Source: Collinsella sp. AF20-14LB (GTDB taxonomy: Bacteria; Actinomycetota; Coriobacteriia; Coriobacteriales; Coriobacteriaceae). Taken from it: DNA of 64,000 nucleotides. The notes under the pieces were generated by a model. It saw nothing but the letters and a program-made list of their open reading frames with translations. It ran no database searches and was not told the origin of the DNA. Location: NCBI RefSeq assembly GCF_003459505.1, contig NZ_QRWD01000005.1, forward strand, positions 93,440 to 157,439. The letters are read 5' to 3'. This document shows positions 9,208-18,219 of this stretch, piece by piece; position 1 is the stretch's first letter, and every line of letters starts with the position of its first letter. Made by a program: the position numbers and the translations under genes.

Positions 9208-10161
9208 CTAGTTGCCCGATGTCGTGCCTTGGCTTGAACTGTCAGATGCCGTGCCGGACGCGGTTCCGCTCGAGCTGTTGGTGTTGCTGTTGTCGGTAGA
9301 TCCCGTACTCGGTGTATTGCCATTCGCCTGGTCGCCCGTGCTCGGTTGAGAGCCGTCAGTCGTTTGGCTTGAGTCAGTCGTGCCGGATTGCGTGCCGCTG
9401 TTGTTCGCAGAGGAATCGACGCCCTGCGATTGGTTTTGGGTGTTCGAGGACGAATTGGCAGAGGTAGAACTGTCTTGCGTATCGTCCGTCTGTGCCTGCT
9501 GATCCTGCGACTGGGTGTTGCCATTTGCATCGCTCTCGGTCGTGCGCGACGACAGGATTGGCTCGGGACGCTCGCCCAGACCCTCACCGGCAGTGGTGAT
9601 AAGGATGGCGCCGGCGCAGGCGATGACCGCGACGATGGCGATAGCGATCGAGAAGACGATGACCTTCTTTTGCGTCTGGCTGCGCTCAGCCGCCGCCTTG
9701 GCGCGCAGGCTGTTGGGAGCGACGCGCGCCGTGGTCGCGCGTCCCGCAACCTGGCGCATCTCCTGCGTGGTTGCGGCGCCACCTAGGTGCTCCTCGACAT
9801 TGGGCTCAACGGGCTCGTAGGCGCCGGTAGGGTAGTCGACAGCGGCATGCGTGCCCTTGATTGCTTCGGCGCTGGCGGAGATAAAGTGGCGATAGACCTG
9901 CGAGGACACAACAGTGATGACTGAGCTCACAGCGGCACCAATCACCGAGCCGGCAATGCCGATCTTTGAAGCAAGCGCGACGCTCGTTGCGGCAGCAGCG
10001 GCGCCGGCGACGATCTGGGGAATGGAAATGTCGTCGAACAGGCCCTTTTTGGGCGCGATGGCCATGGTCTGTCCGATGGAATGGTTCTCGTGCACGCCGT
10101 TGTTGAGCGATGCCGGCGTCATGACGCGCGTGCGCGGCGCGTCGGTGTACTTGGTTGTCAT
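9208..10161 (-). CDS. Membrane protein with low-complexity Ser/Thr/Asn/Gln tail
   Basis: The 317-aa protein has an N-terminal hydrophobic region of two small-residue helices (IVAGAAAAATSVALASKIGI and GSVIGAAVSSVITVVSSQV). A central polar stretch follows, then one strong transmembrane helix (VIVFSIAIAIVAVIACAGA), then about 110 residues almost entirely of Ser, Thr, Asn, Gln, Gly and Asp. Such tails are often exposed wall-spanning stalks. ATG 10161 follows GGAGG by six bases; the longer frame to 10257 lacks a ribosome site. I do not recognise a family. Membrane location with an outward tail is inferred. Confidence 0.6.
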   Translation of the reverse strand: MTTKYTDAPRTRVMTPASLNNGVHENHSIGQTMAIAPKKGLFDDISIPQIVAGAAAAATSVALASKIGIAGSVIGAAVSSVITVVSSQVYRHFISASAEAIKGTHAAVDYPTGAYEPVEPNVEEHLGGAATTQEMRQVAGRATTARVAPNSLRAKAAAERSQTQKKVIVFSIAIAIVAVIACAGAILITTAGEGLGERPEPILSSRTTESDANGNTQSQDQQAQTDDTQDSSTSANSSSNTQNQSQGVDSSANNSGTQSGTTDSSQTTDGSQPSTGDQANGNTPSTGSTDNSNTNSSSGTASGTASDSSSQGTTSGN

Positions 10162-10364
10162 ACGGGGTCCTCCCGGTGTAAATCTACTTCGTTTCGTGTA
10201 GCCATCAGGGTACCCACCAGATGTGAATCGTACGTGACATTTAACAGATACCATCAACTCATCAATAGCTCACCAAGTTGGTGGGATGCGGTTACACCCG
10301 GCGGTTGAACTACAATAGGGCTTGCTAATTGTTGTGAATGGCGTCTACGCACGGGAGCATTCTT

Positions 10365-12344
10365 ATGAATCTTCACCTTTCTCAGTCTGACGGCTTTCTG
10401 CGGGTCGCGGCGGCGTCGCCGCGGATTCGCGTGGCCGATGTCGAGGGCAATGCCGAGGTTGCGCTGGGGGCTGTTCGGGAGGCTGCCGAGCGCGGCGTTC
10501 GCGCGTTGGTGTTGCCCGAGCTTAATCTGTGCGGCTATACCGCGGCTGATCTGTTCCATAACCGCACATTACTGCATGCCTGCGAGACCGCACTGGCACA
10601 TATTCTCGATGAAACTCGCGAGCTGCCGATTGTCTTTACCATCGGTCTTCCCGTTGCAGTTGCCGAGAATATCTACAACTGCGCCGCCGTGTGCTGCGCG
10701 GGCGAGCTTTTGGGCCTCACGGTCAAGAAGTATCTGCCCAACTATGGCGAGTTCTACGAGCGCCGCTGGTTTGCCCCGGCGCCTGCCGATCCCGTGTGGG
10801 TTGAATTTGCCGGTCAGGGTCCGGTGCCGCTTGGCTCGGGGCTTGTCTACCGCTGCTGTGATGAGGGCGCCGAGGACCTGGTGCTGGGCGTTGAGGTCTG
10901 TGAGGACCTGTGGGTGCCGGCGCCCCCTTCGACCGAGATGGCGCTTGCCGGTGCGACGGTGATTCTCAACCCGTCGGCTTCTGACGAAATCATCGGTAAG
11001 GCAGATTACCGCCGCAGCCTTATCTCTAACCAAAGCGCGCGCCTGTACTGTGCCTATGCCTACGCGGATGCGAGTGAGGGCGAGTCCACGACCGACATGG
11101 TCTTTGCGGGCGAGAACCTCGTCTACGAAAACGGCTCGAAGCTCGCCGCGACCAAACTGCTTACCTGCGATATGGCCATCGTCGACGTTGACCTTGACCG
11201 TCTGGTTGCCGAGCGCCGTCGCTCGACGACGTGGACGCGCGCGGACGATGCGCCGGAGGCCACGACCGTTGAGTTTTCGTTTGAGGGCGTGTTGGCCGAA
11301 GAGCCTGTCCTGCGCGATGCACTCGGCATCGACCGTGTCTTCCCCCGCGCACCCTTTGTTCCGGCCGACCATGGTGACCTGGCCGAGCGTTGCGAGACCA
11401 TCCTCGACCTGCAGACCGCGGGCCTCAAGACCCGTCTTGCCCATACGGGTACCAAGGCGGCTGTCATCGGTCTTTCAGGCGGTCTGGACTCCACGCTGGC
11501 GCTGCTTGTGACCGTGCGTGCCTTCGATGCGCTGGGGCTGCCGCGCACGGGTATCACGGCGGTTTCCATGCCTGGCTTTGGCACGACGCATCGCACTAAG
11601 TCGAATGCCGAGTCGCTCGCTCGCGACCTGGGCGTGAGCTTCCGCGAGGTTTCGATCCACGCGGCTGTGGAGCAGCACTTCAAGGACATTGAGCACGATC
11701 CGACCGTGCAGGACGTGACCTACGAGAACAGCCAGGCCCGCGAGCGTACGCAGATTCTGATGGATCTGGCCAACCAGGCTGGCGGTTTTGTCATCGGCAC
11801 GGGCGACCTGTCGGAGTTGGCACTCGGCTGGGCTACCTATAACGGCGACCACATGAGCATGTACGCCGTCAACGCGAGCGTGCCCAAGACACTCGTGCGT
11901 CACTTGGTGCGTTATGCGGCTGATGTCTTTGGCGGGCGTATTGCCGAGGTTTTGCTCGATATCCTCGACACGCCGGTGTCCCCCGAGCTTCTGCCGCCCA
12001 CGGGCGACGGCGAGATTGCGCAGAAGACTGAGGATTTGGTGGGCCCGTACGAGTTGCACGACTACTTCCTCTACTACTTGCTGCGTTTTGGCTTTGAGCC
12101 CGGCAAGATCTACCGCATGGCGCTCAAGAGCTTCGAGGGCGCCTACGACGCCAAGACCGTCCACACGTGGCTGCGTACGTTCTATCGTCGCTTCTTTGCC
12201 CAGCAGTTTAAGCGCAGCTGCCTGCCCGATGGTCCCAAGGTGGGCTCGGTGACGCTCAGCCCGCGCGGCGATTGGCGTATGCCGAGTGACGCCAGCTCGC
12301 ATCTGTGGCTTGCGCAGATCGACGCGCTCAATCCAATTGACTAA
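10365..12344 (+). CDS. nadE: Glutamine-dependent NAD+ synthetase
   Basis: This 659-aa enzyme is of the long two-domain type. An N-terminal nitrilase-fold glutaminase passes ammonia to a C-terminal synthetase that amidates deamido-NAD with ATP. The glutaminase triad is visible as Glu in LPELNLCGY, Lys in VKKYLPNYGEFYE and Cys in GVEVCEDLWVP (about residue 178). The synthetase PP-loop is GLSGGLDSTLAL (near 370), with GTGDLSELALGW and NASVPKTLVRHLVR further on. ATG 10365 follows GGGAG; an upstream ATG at 10338 has no ribosome site. A strong terminator at 12413 separates it from the aminotransferase gene. Confidence 0.93.
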   Translation: MNLHLSQSDGFLRVAAASPRIRVADVEGNAEVALGAVREAAERGVRALVLPELNLCGYTAADLFHNRTLLHACETALAHILDETRELPIVFTIGLPVAVAENIYNCAAVCCAGELLGLTVKKYLPNYGEFYERRWFAPAPADPVWVEFAGQGPVPLGSGLVYRCCDEGAEDLVLGVEVCEDLWVPAPPSTEMALAGATVILNPSASDEIIGKADYRRSLISNQSARLYCAYAYADASEGESTTDMVFAGENLVYENGSKLAATKLLTCDMAIVDVDLDRLVAERRRSTTWTRADDAPEATTVEFSFEGVLAEEPVLRDALGIDRVFPRAPFVPADHGDLAERCETILDLQTAGLKTRLAHTGTKAAVIGLSGGLDSTLALLVTVRAFDALGLPRTGITAVSMPGFGTTHRTKSNAESLARDLGVSFREVSIHAAVEQHFKDIEHDPTVQDVTYENSQARERTQILMDLANQAGGFVIGTGDLSELALGWATYNGDHMSMYAVNASVPKTLVRHLVRYAADVFGGRIAEVLLDILDTPVSPELLPPTGDGEIAQKTEDLVGPYELHDYFLYYLLRFGFEPGKIYRMALKSFEGAYDAKTVHTWLRTFYRRFFAQQFKRSCLPDGPKVGSVTLSPRGDWRMPSDASSHLWLAQIDALNPID

Positions 12345-12412
12345 GGTTGGCTAAATTGAACCAATACGGGGTTTGCAAGCGTTACACTTTTGCAATCTGA
12401 TGGCCCGTATCG

Positions 12413-12444
12413 CGCGGCGCTCTTGTCGGAGCGCCGCGTTTTTT
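12413..12444 (+). terminator. Terminator of nadE
   Basis: CGCGGCGCTC (12413-12422) pairs perfectly with GAGCGCCGCG (12429-12438) over a 6-nt loop and is followed by six T. It ends only 18 bases before the next start codon, so the aminotransferase mRNA either reads through or starts close by. Confidence 0.85.
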
Positions 12445-12462
12445 ATATCGAAAGGTGGCACC

Positions 12463-13626
12463 ATGCAGGCATCGCAGCGTCTCGACCGCTTTGGCGCGGA
12501 GGTCTTCGCCTCGCTCAACAACAAGCTGCTCGCGCTGAAGGCTCAGGGTAAGACCATTTACAACATGAGCGTGGGAACGCCCGACTTTAAGCCGTACGAC
12601 CACGTGGTCGAGGCACTTACGCAAGCAGCCCAAGATCCCGAGATGTGGAAGTATGCCCTGCGCGACCTGCCCGAGCTCAAGCAAGCCGTATGCGATTACT
12701 ACGAGCGTCGCTTTGGCGTTTCGGGCATTACGCCGTCCATGGTGCAGTCGTGCAACGGCACGCAGGAGGGCGTGGGCCATTTGGGCTTGGCCCTGCTCGA
12801 TCCGGGTGACACCATTCTGGTTCCCGATCCGTGTTATCCGGTCTTTGAGGCGGGTGCCAAGATCGCCGATGCCAAGCTCGAGTACTATCCGTTGGTCGCC
12901 GAGCATAATTACCTGCCCTATGTGGCGGGTATCGATCCCGAGGTGGCCGATCGTGCCAAGTACATGATCGTGTCGCTGCCCGCCAACCCGGTGGGCTCGG
13001 TGGGCACGCCCGAGGTCTACGAGGAGATTATCGCCTTTGCCCGCGAGCACGATCTGTTGATTGTTCATGACAACGCATACTCCGACATCGTGTTCGACGG
13101 TGAGCCGGGTGGCAGCTTCTTGCAGTATCCCGGCGCGCTCGAGGTGGGCGTGGAGTTCTTCTCGCTCTCCAAGTCGTTTAACGTCACCGGTGCGCGCATC
13201 GGCTTTTTGGTCGGCCGTGAGGACGTGGTCTCTGCCTTTGCCAAGCTGCGCAGCCAGATCGACTTTGGCATGTTCTTCCCGATCCAGAAGGCTGCTATCG
13301 CCTGTCTGAACGGTCCGCGCGATGAGGTCGAGGCTCAGCGTCTGAAGTACCAGGAGCGCCGTGATGCCCTGTGCGACGGTCTTGAGGGTCTGGGCTGGGA
13401 GCGTCCCAACGCGCATGGCTCTATGTTCGTGTGGGCCAAGCTTCCCGGTGGTCGCACCGATTCCATGGCGTTTTGCGAGGAGCTTATGGAGAAGGCCGGC
13501 GTTGTGGTGACGCCGGGCGCGAGCTTTGGTCCTTCGGGCGAGGGACACGTGCGCATGGCGCTGGTCCTGCCGCCCGATCAGATCGCTCTGGCCGTCGAGG
13601 CTATTCGCGAGGCGGGTCTGTATTAA
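12463..13626 (+). CDS. Class I/II PLP aminotransferase (LL-DAP aminotransferase-like)
   Basis: The 387-aa protein is a fold-type I aminotransferase: NMSVGTPDFKP at the N-terminus, VPDPCYPVFEAG and SLPANPVGSVGT in the core, and the PLP-lysine motif SLSKSFNVTGARIGF. The overall pattern resembles LL-diaminopimelate/aspartate aminotransferases. Because the window encodes acetylase-type lysine synthesis (dapH) without another candidate, it could serve as the N-acetyl-DAP aminotransferase. That is inference; aspartate or alanine transamination is equally possible. GAAAGGTGG precedes ATG 12463. Confidence 0.8.
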   Translation: MQASQRLDRFGAEVFASLNNKLLALKAQGKTIYNMSVGTPDFKPYDHVVEALTQAAQDPEMWKYALRDLPELKQAVCDYYERRFGVSGITPSMVQSCNGTQEGVGHLGLALLDPGDTILVPDPCYPVFEAGAKIADAKLEYYPLVAEHNYLPYVAGIDPEVADRAKYMIVSLPANPVGSVGTPEVYEEIIAFAREHDLLIVHDNAYSDIVFDGEPGGSFLQYPGALEVGVEFFSLSKSFNVTGARIGFLVGREDVVSAFAKLRSQIDFGMFFPIQKAAIACLNGPRDEVEAQRLKYQERRDALCDGLEGLGWERPNAHGSMFVWAKLPGGRTDSMAFCEELMEKAGVVVTPGASFGPSGEGHVRMALVLPPDQIALAVEAIREAGLY

Positions 13627-13772
13627 AAAGACATTTAGACGCGTCAATAGTTCGAAACCGATTTCGGGCAGTTATCTTACGAATTCTGCAAACAATTTCG
13701 GTAAACGGTCGATTTTTGGCTGCGAATAGGAGCATAATCAAAGTCCCGATTGGCTATATTGGGATTACGGCA

Positions 13773-13801
13773 AGCCGCTTGGGTCGTTCCCGGGCGGCTT
13801 G
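13773..13801 (+). terminator. Hairpin in ldh leader: terminator or attenuator
   Basis: AAGCCGCTTGGG (13773-13784) pairs with CCCGGGCGGCTT (13790-13801) over a 5-nt loop, with two T-G wobbles. The following bases (TGTTTGTGG) make a weak U tract, and the ldh start is 27 bases further on. It may end the aminotransferase transcript. Confidence 0.5.
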
Positions 13802-13827
13802 TTTGTGGAGAGAGATGGGAGAAAGTA

Positions 13828-14778
13828 ATGGTTAACGAGAAGAAGGTCGCTATTGTCGGCTGTGGTTTCGTCGGTTCGTCTTCGGCGTTCGCGCTGATGC
13901 AGAGCGGTCTGTTCTCCGAGATGGTCCTCATCGACGTGGACAAGAACCGCGCCGAGGGTGAGGCCCTGGATATCGCGCACGGCATGACATTTGCCGAGCC
14001 GATGAAGATCTATGCCGGCGATTATTCCGATGTCGCCGACGCCGCTATGATCGTCGTCACCGCTGGCGCTGCCCAGAAGCCCGGCGAGACCCGCCTGGAC
14101 TTGGTCAACAAGAACGTCAACATCTTCAAGTCCATTATTCCCGAGATTAAGAAGTCTGGCTTCGACGGCATTCTGCTCATCGTCTCCAACCCGGTCGATG
14201 TTCTGACCTATGCCGCCATCAAGATGTCCGGCCTGCCCGAGGGCCATGTCATCGGCTCCGGTACCGTGCTCGACACCGGTCGTCTGCAGCAGATGCTCGG
14301 CGCCCACGTCGAGGTCGATCCGCGCGACGTTCAGGCCTATGTCATGGGTGAGCACGGCGACTCCGAGTTCGTCGCTTGGTCCAGCGCTCAGGTTGCCGGC
14401 GTTCCACTGAACACCTTCTGCGAGCTTCACGGCCATCTGGAGCATGAGGCTGCCGAGAAGCGCATCGCCGAGGACGTCAAGAACTCCGCCTACACCATCA
14501 TCGAGAAGAAGCACGCCACCTACTACGGTGTCGCCATGGCCGTTAAGCGCATCTGCACCGCCGTCATGCGCGATGAGCAGACCGTTCTGCCCGTCTCCTC
14601 GCTCATGGTGGGCGAGTACGGCCTGTCCGATCTTGCCATCTCCATGCCGACCGTCGTTGGCCGCGACGGCGTTGTCTGCCGCGTCCCCGTGCCGCTGAAC
14701 GATGACGAGCAACATGAGCTCACCGTCTCCGCCAAGGCCCTCAAGGACATCATCGACAGCGTCGACTTCTCCTGCTAA
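13828..14778 (+). CDS. ldh: L-lactate dehydrogenase
   Basis: This 316-aa NAD-dependent enzyme reduces pyruvate to L-lactate, regenerating NAD+ in fermentation. The nucleotide loop is VGCGFVGSSSAFAL. The substrate loop reads AAQKPGETRLDL, with Gln where malate dehydrogenases carry Arg, which supports lactate over malate. The catalytic motif MGEHGDSEFVAWSS is intact. GGGAGAAAG lies before ATG 13828; the frame from 13750 has no support. A hairpin is in the leader and a terminator follows at 14812, so the gene is probably transcribed alone. Confidence 0.93.
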   Translation: MVNEKKVAIVGCGFVGSSSAFALMQSGLFSEMVLIDVDKNRAEGEALDIAHGMTFAEPMKIYAGDYSDVADAAMIVVTAGAAQKPGETRLDLVNKNVNIFKSIIPEIKKSGFDGILLIVSNPVDVLTYAAIKMSGLPEGHVIGSGTVLDTGRLQQMLGAHVEVDPRDVQAYVMGEHGDSEFVAWSSAQVAGVPLNTFCELHGHLEHEAAEKRIAEDVKNSAYTIIEKKHATYYGVAMAVKRICTAVMRDEQTVLPVSSLMVGEYGLSDLAISMPTVVGRDGVVCRVPVPLNDDEQHELTVSAKALKDIIDSVDFSC

Positions 14779-14811
14779 ATCAAGCTCGCTAGAGCGAAAA
14801 GCTACAATGAA

Positions 14812-14845
14812 GGCGTCTGGGTCCATGTGACCCGGGCGCCTTTTT
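14812..14845 (+). terminator. Terminator of ldh
   Basis: GGCGTCTGGGTC (14812-14823) pairs with GACCCGGGCGCC (14829-14840) with two G-T wobbles, then TTTTT. Confidence 0.85.
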
Positions 14846-14917
14846 GATGCATCGGGGACAGGTATGTTTGCATCAAATGAGGCGCAATCGGTGCAAAACC
14901 GACCTGTCCCCTTGCAC
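14845..14917. repeat. Paired REP units with GGGGACAGGT core, upstream of DUF2974 gene
   Basis: Two small palindromes face each other. TGATGCA/TGCATCA (14845-14851, 14869-14875) encloses GGGGACAGGT, and GTGCAA/TTGCAC (14891-14896, 14912-14917) encloses ACCTGTCCCC. GGGGACAGGT (14854-14863) and ACCTGTCCCC (14902-14911) are also exact complements. A third unit follows the gene at 16100. Confidence 0.65.
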
Positions 14918-14936
14918 TGTTGTTGATGGGAGCGCC

Positions 14937-16097
14937 ATGTCGGATTCGCCTAATTTTTTGACCTATGCCCAGACGGTGTTTGACCCGTTTGAGGAACGGC
15001 CGTTCTGCGCGGTGGATAGCCTGGTCTTTGCGTGGTTGTCCTATTTGCGTTTGCCGGGTGATATGGCGGAGCTGACGAACTGGCAGGGCCTAGACGTACG
15101 CGAGCTGCTTCGTGCCGAGTGCTACCGGGACATGATTGGCGACCTGTGGGATCCAGAGGGGAGCAGGGCCTTGTTGGAGGCCGTGGCGGCAAGCCCTCGC
15201 TACCGTGGCGTACGCGTTTGCGGCTATCGTGCCGTGAGCGATGTGGTGGCGACAGAGCAGTTTGCAGCCATGGCGTTCCGGTTTCCGGCGGGGTTTAGTT
15301 ATCTTTCCTTTCGGGGGACCGACAGTACGATTGTGGGCTGGAAAGAGGACTTTAACATGGCGTTCCGGTGTCCTGTGCCGGCCCAGGAATCCGCGGCGCG
15401 TTATGTGGACGAGGCGGCGGATGCGATTGACGGGCCGCTTTTGTGCGGAGGTCATTCCAAGGGTGGAAACCTTGCGGTGTACGGTGCGGCGATGTGCTCC
15501 GACGTCGCCCGTGAGCGAATCGAACGGGTGTATTCCCATGATGGTCCGGGCTTCGTCGAGGAGTTTCTGAACGGCAACTCCTTTGCCGATCTTTCCGGTC
15601 GAATCGACAAGACGCTACCTCGGTCGTCGATCTTTGGCATGATGTTCGAGACACAGGAGGACTATGCCATCGTTGAGAGCACCGAGTTCAGCCTGCTGCA
15701 GCACAATCCCTTTAACTGGGTGGTTGATGGCCGCGACTTCGTGTACTGTGAGCGCCTGTCCGCCGGTGCTCGATACGTTGATGGCTCCATTCGCGAGATG
15801 CTGCTTGCAGTGGGGCCTAGCGAGCGCGAGCGTTTTGTAGATGCGTTGTTCTCCGTGTTTGAGGCTACGGGTGCTGAGCGGTTTGCGGATATCGCTGGGA
15901 ATCTGCGCGAGAGCCTGCCCGTGATGCTCCAGGCTGCGCAAGGTTTCGACAAGGATACACGACGCTTTGTCTCGCAGACCATCGTGGCAATCCTTAAATG
16001 CGCACTGCTGCCCAAACGACCCCAGTTCGACATGTCCGCTGCCGGTAAGAGTCTGGCAGAACAGCTCGAGGCTTGGCAGTCCGAGCTCCTGCGCTAA
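14937..16097 (+). CDS. DUF2974 (Mbeg1-like) alpha/beta hydrolase
   Basis: The 386-aa protein fits the DUF2974 family: an N-terminal segment (FCAVDSLVFAWLSYL), then YLSFRGTDSTIVGWKEDFNMAF, and the nucleophile elbow GGHSKGGNLAVYGA near residue 172, typical of lipase-like alpha/beta hydrolases. Substrates of bacterial members are not known. No signal peptide is visible, so it is probably cytosolic. ATG 14937 follows GGGAG; the frame extends upstream through repeat sequence without a ribosome site. REP-like palindromes flank it on both sides. Confidence 0.82.
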   Translation: MSDSPNFLTYAQTVFDPFEERPFCAVDSLVFAWLSYLRLPGDMAELTNWQGLDVRELLRAECYRDMIGDLWDPEGSRALLEAVAASPRYRGVRVCGYRAVSDVVATEQFAAMAFRFPAGFSYLSFRGTDSTIVGWKEDFNMAFRCPVPAQESAARYVDEAADAIDGPLLCGGHSKGGNLAVYGAAMCSDVARERIERVYSHDGPGFVEEFLNGNSFADLSGRIDKTLPRSSIFGMMFETQEDYAIVESTEFSLLQHNPFNWVVDGRDFVYCERLSAGARYVDGSIREMLLAVGPSERERFVDALFSVFEATGAERFADIAGNLRESLPVMLQAAQGFDKDTRRFVSQTIVAILKCALLPKRPQFDMSAAGKSLAEQLEAWQSELLR

Positions 16098-16099
16098 CC

Positions 16100-16134
16100 A
16101 TTGGTGCAAAGCAACCTGTCCCCGATGCACCAAT
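16100..16134. repeat. REP unit with ACCTGTCCCC core
   Basis: ATTGGTGCA (16100-16108) pairs with TGCACCAAT (16126-16134) and encloses ACCTGTCCCC (16114-16123), the same design as the units at 14845-14917. It begins two bases after the DUF2974 stop codon. Confidence 0.65.
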
Positions 16135-16208
16135 CTTCGATGCGCTCGGGGAGGGCTCGACCGCTATACTGGTTCGTGCCGAAATCGATCTAGAACGGAA
16201 TGCCGTAT

Positions 16209-17213
16209 ATGAAAATCAATCACGCGATTCTGCATATCCTGGACTTTGACTCTGCCGTCAACGTTATGAGCCAGCGCGAGCTCGATATCGAGAGCCGTAC
16301 CGTGCGCAACTTCGTGACCACGCATCTTCGCCGCGCACGTACCTCGGCTGACAATAAATGCGCCACGTTTGCCGAGAACTCTGCGTTTGGCGGCGAGCTC
16401 AAGGGTTATTTCTTTGGCGAGCGCGAGTTCGTGGACCTGTCGCAGCAGATTGCGGAGTTTATCTCCTCCGAGCTCACCAAAGCCGAGAAAGCCGAGTCCA
16501 CCGACGTGCTCGTGGCCGATTTTGACGACGATGAGGATGCCCGCTGGTTTGCCGTGATGCTGCTGGGCTCCAAGCAGGCTTTTATGCACGAAGTGGGCCG
16601 CGAGGAGGGAGAGGTGCGCAACGACATCGCGCGCCACTACGCCATTCTGCCGAACCCCTCGCAAAAGGTGCCGAGCTATGCCATCGTGCGCGCGAGTACC
16701 ATGGAGATCGGCTACGTGGACAAGAAGCGCAAGATTGCCGGCGAGGACCGTATGCTTATCCCCGATGGCCTGCTGCAGTGCGACACGGGCGTATCTGGCA
16801 AGGAGGTCATCGACACCGTGACGCGTGTGGTCGAGGAAGTCGCCGAGGAGCACGGCGCCAACACGGCCGTGGCGCTCGCCAAGGTTAAGGCCGCTGTGGC
16901 CGAGAAGGTCGAGGATGACGAGGAGCTTCCGCCCTGGGATATCGTCGATGAGGTCTTTGAGGACGAGCCGGTCATCAAGGAAAGTGTGCGCGCGGCACTG
17001 ACCGAGGAGAAGGTTCCCGAGCGCGTTCCCGTGGAGCGCAAGCAGGTCGAGCGCGCGGCGGTTCGCAATCATAAGATTCGTACCGATACGGGTATCGAGA
17101 TCAGCTTCCCGGCCGAGATGGGTTCGAACTCCGAGTACATCGAGTTCGTCAACGAGCCCAACGGCCTCATCTCCATCGAGCTCAAAAACATCGGCAGCAT
17201 CGAGAATCGATAA
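16209..17213 (+). CDS. Nucleoid-associated protein (NdpA/YejK-like)
   Basis: This 334-aa protein resembles the NdpA/YejK family, cytosolic proteins that associate with the nucleoid and whose molecular role is unclear. The family start MKINHAILHILD is present, followed by FFGEREFVDLSQQIAEF and a charged C-terminal half ending in EISFPAEMG and a hydrophobic IELKNIGSI strand. ATG 16209 is chosen over 16200 because it begins at the family N-terminus and leaves room for the weak ACGGA ribosome site. A terminator follows at 17242. Confidence 0.8.
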   Translation: MKINHAILHILDFDSAVNVMSQRELDIESRTVRNFVTTHLRRARTSADNKCATFAENSAFGGELKGYFFGEREFVDLSQQIAEFISSELTKAEKAESTDVLVADFDDDEDARWFAVMLLGSKQAFMHEVGREEGEVRNDIARHYAILPNPSQKVPSYAIVRASTMEIGYVDKKRKIAGEDRMLIPDGLLQCDTGVSGKEVIDTVTRVVEEVAEEHGANTAVALAKVKAAVAEKVEDDEELPPWDIVDEVFEDEPVIKESVRAALTEEKVPERVPVERKQVERAAVRNHKIRTDTGIEISFPAEMGSNSEYIEFVNEPNGLISIELKNIGSIENR

Positions 17214-17241
17214 GTTGCGTTACGCCTGCAGCGAGAAAGCG

Positions 17242-17277
17242 AAGGCCGAAGCCTCGGATGAGGGCTTCGGCCTTTTT
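17242..17277 (+). terminator. Terminator after nucleoid-associated protein gene
   Basis: AAGGCCGAAGCC (17242-17253) pairs with GGCTTCGGCCTT (17263-17274) and ends in a T tract. Confidence 0.85.
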
Positions 17278-17320
17278 ACTTGGGGCTTAATTTCGCTACT
17301 GGTTGAGCATAAGTCAGCGA

Positions 17321-17459
17321 AAACGCCCCAGAGCGAGCAAGGTGACGTGAAAGAGGAGGGCATTGACCTTTTGGTCATGCCCGACGACTGAACGTCAGAT
17401 TGCCGCTCTGGGGCGTTTGCAGCGTCGGCTAGTTACGCGGTTTGGTAAAACCGCGTAAC
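17321..17459 (-). repeat. Composite structured 3'-end element, copy 2
   Basis: Read on the minus strand from the dapH stop (17461): the identical 28-nt hairpin (17459-17432), a 13-nt spacer ending GCTGC as in copy 1, then a double-stem structure (17418-17321). Outer arms are AAACGCCCCAGAGCG and its exact complement, unrelated in sequence to copy 1. The inner hairpin (17381-17359) pairs GGCAT/GACC with one bulge. Conserved internal strands are ATCTGACGTTCAGTCGTCG and CTCCTCTTTCACGTCACCT. TGACGT (17343-17348) and ACGTCA (17392-17397) can also pair. Confidence 0.8.
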
Positions 17460-17460
17460 C

Positions 17461-18180
17461 CTACAGTTGACGTAAACCCTCTTCCAAGCCGGTCTTGCTG
17501 TCGGTCTGGGCGTCGCGCATCTTGATGACGCGGGCGGGAACACCGGCCACGACGGCGCCGGCGGGAACATCCTCGACGCATACGGCACCAGCGGCGACGA
17601 CAGCGCCCTTGCCCACGCGTACGCCTTCCAAGACCACGGCGTTGGCGCCGATCATGACATCGTCTTCGATGACAACGGGCGTAGCGCTAGCGGGCTCCAC
17701 AACGCCTGCCAGCACGGTACCGGCGCCGATGTGGCAGTTCTTGCCCACGGTGGCACGGCCGCCCAGCACGGCGCCCATGTCGATCATGGAGCCTTCGCCA
17801 ATGACGGAGCCGATGTTGATGATGGCGCCCATCATGATGACGGCGCGGTCGCCGATCTCGACGCGGTCGCGGACGATCGCGCCCGGCTCGATGCGGGCAT
17901 TGATGCCCTTAAGGTCGAGCATGGGTACGGCGGAGTTGCGGCAATCGTTCTCCACGTCAAAGTACTCGATAGAATCGGCGTTAGCGTCGAGGATTGCCTT
18001 GAGCTCATCCCAATCGCCAAAGACGGTCTTGCCGTGGCAATCGCCGTAGACACGCGCGTCGCCCCACTGGACCTCCGTATCGGGCTTCTCGCGTACGTAC
18101 AGTTTGACGGGCGTCTTCTTGGGCGCGGTGGCGATGTAGTTGATAATCTCCTGTGCATCCATCTCGGCTGTGTTGCTCAT
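17461..18180 (-). CDS. dapH: Tetrahydrodipicolinate N-acetyltransferase
   Basis: The 239-aa protein has an N-terminal alpha/beta domain followed by left-handed beta-helix hexapeptide repeats ([20 protein letters not shown] onward), the layout of DapH. DapH acetylates tetrahydrodipicolinate with acetyl-CoA, committing diaminopimelate synthesis to the acetylase route. The acetyl-CoA turn [13 protein letters not shown] and the C-terminal [10 protein letters not shown] are intact. AAGGAGAG precedes ATG 18180. It is the last gene of the lysA-dapA/dapB/dapH operon, 39 bases after dapB, and is followed by the composite 3'-end element. Confidence 0.9.
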   Translation of the reverse strand: MSNTAEMDAQEIINYIATAPKKTPVKLYVREKPDTEVQWGDARVYGDCHGKTVFGDWDELKAILDANADSIEYFDVENDCRNSAVPMLDLKGINARIEPGAIVRDRVEIGDRAVIMMGAIINIGSVIGEGSMIDMGAVLGGRATVGKNCHIGAGTVLAGVVEPASATPVVIEDDVMIGANAVVLEGVRVGKGAVVAAGAVCVEDVPAGAVVAGVPARVIKMRDAQTDSKTGLEEGLRQL

Positions 18181-18219
18181 TTGCTGTCTCTCCTTTGGGT
18201 GGATTTGGTTGATGCCGGG

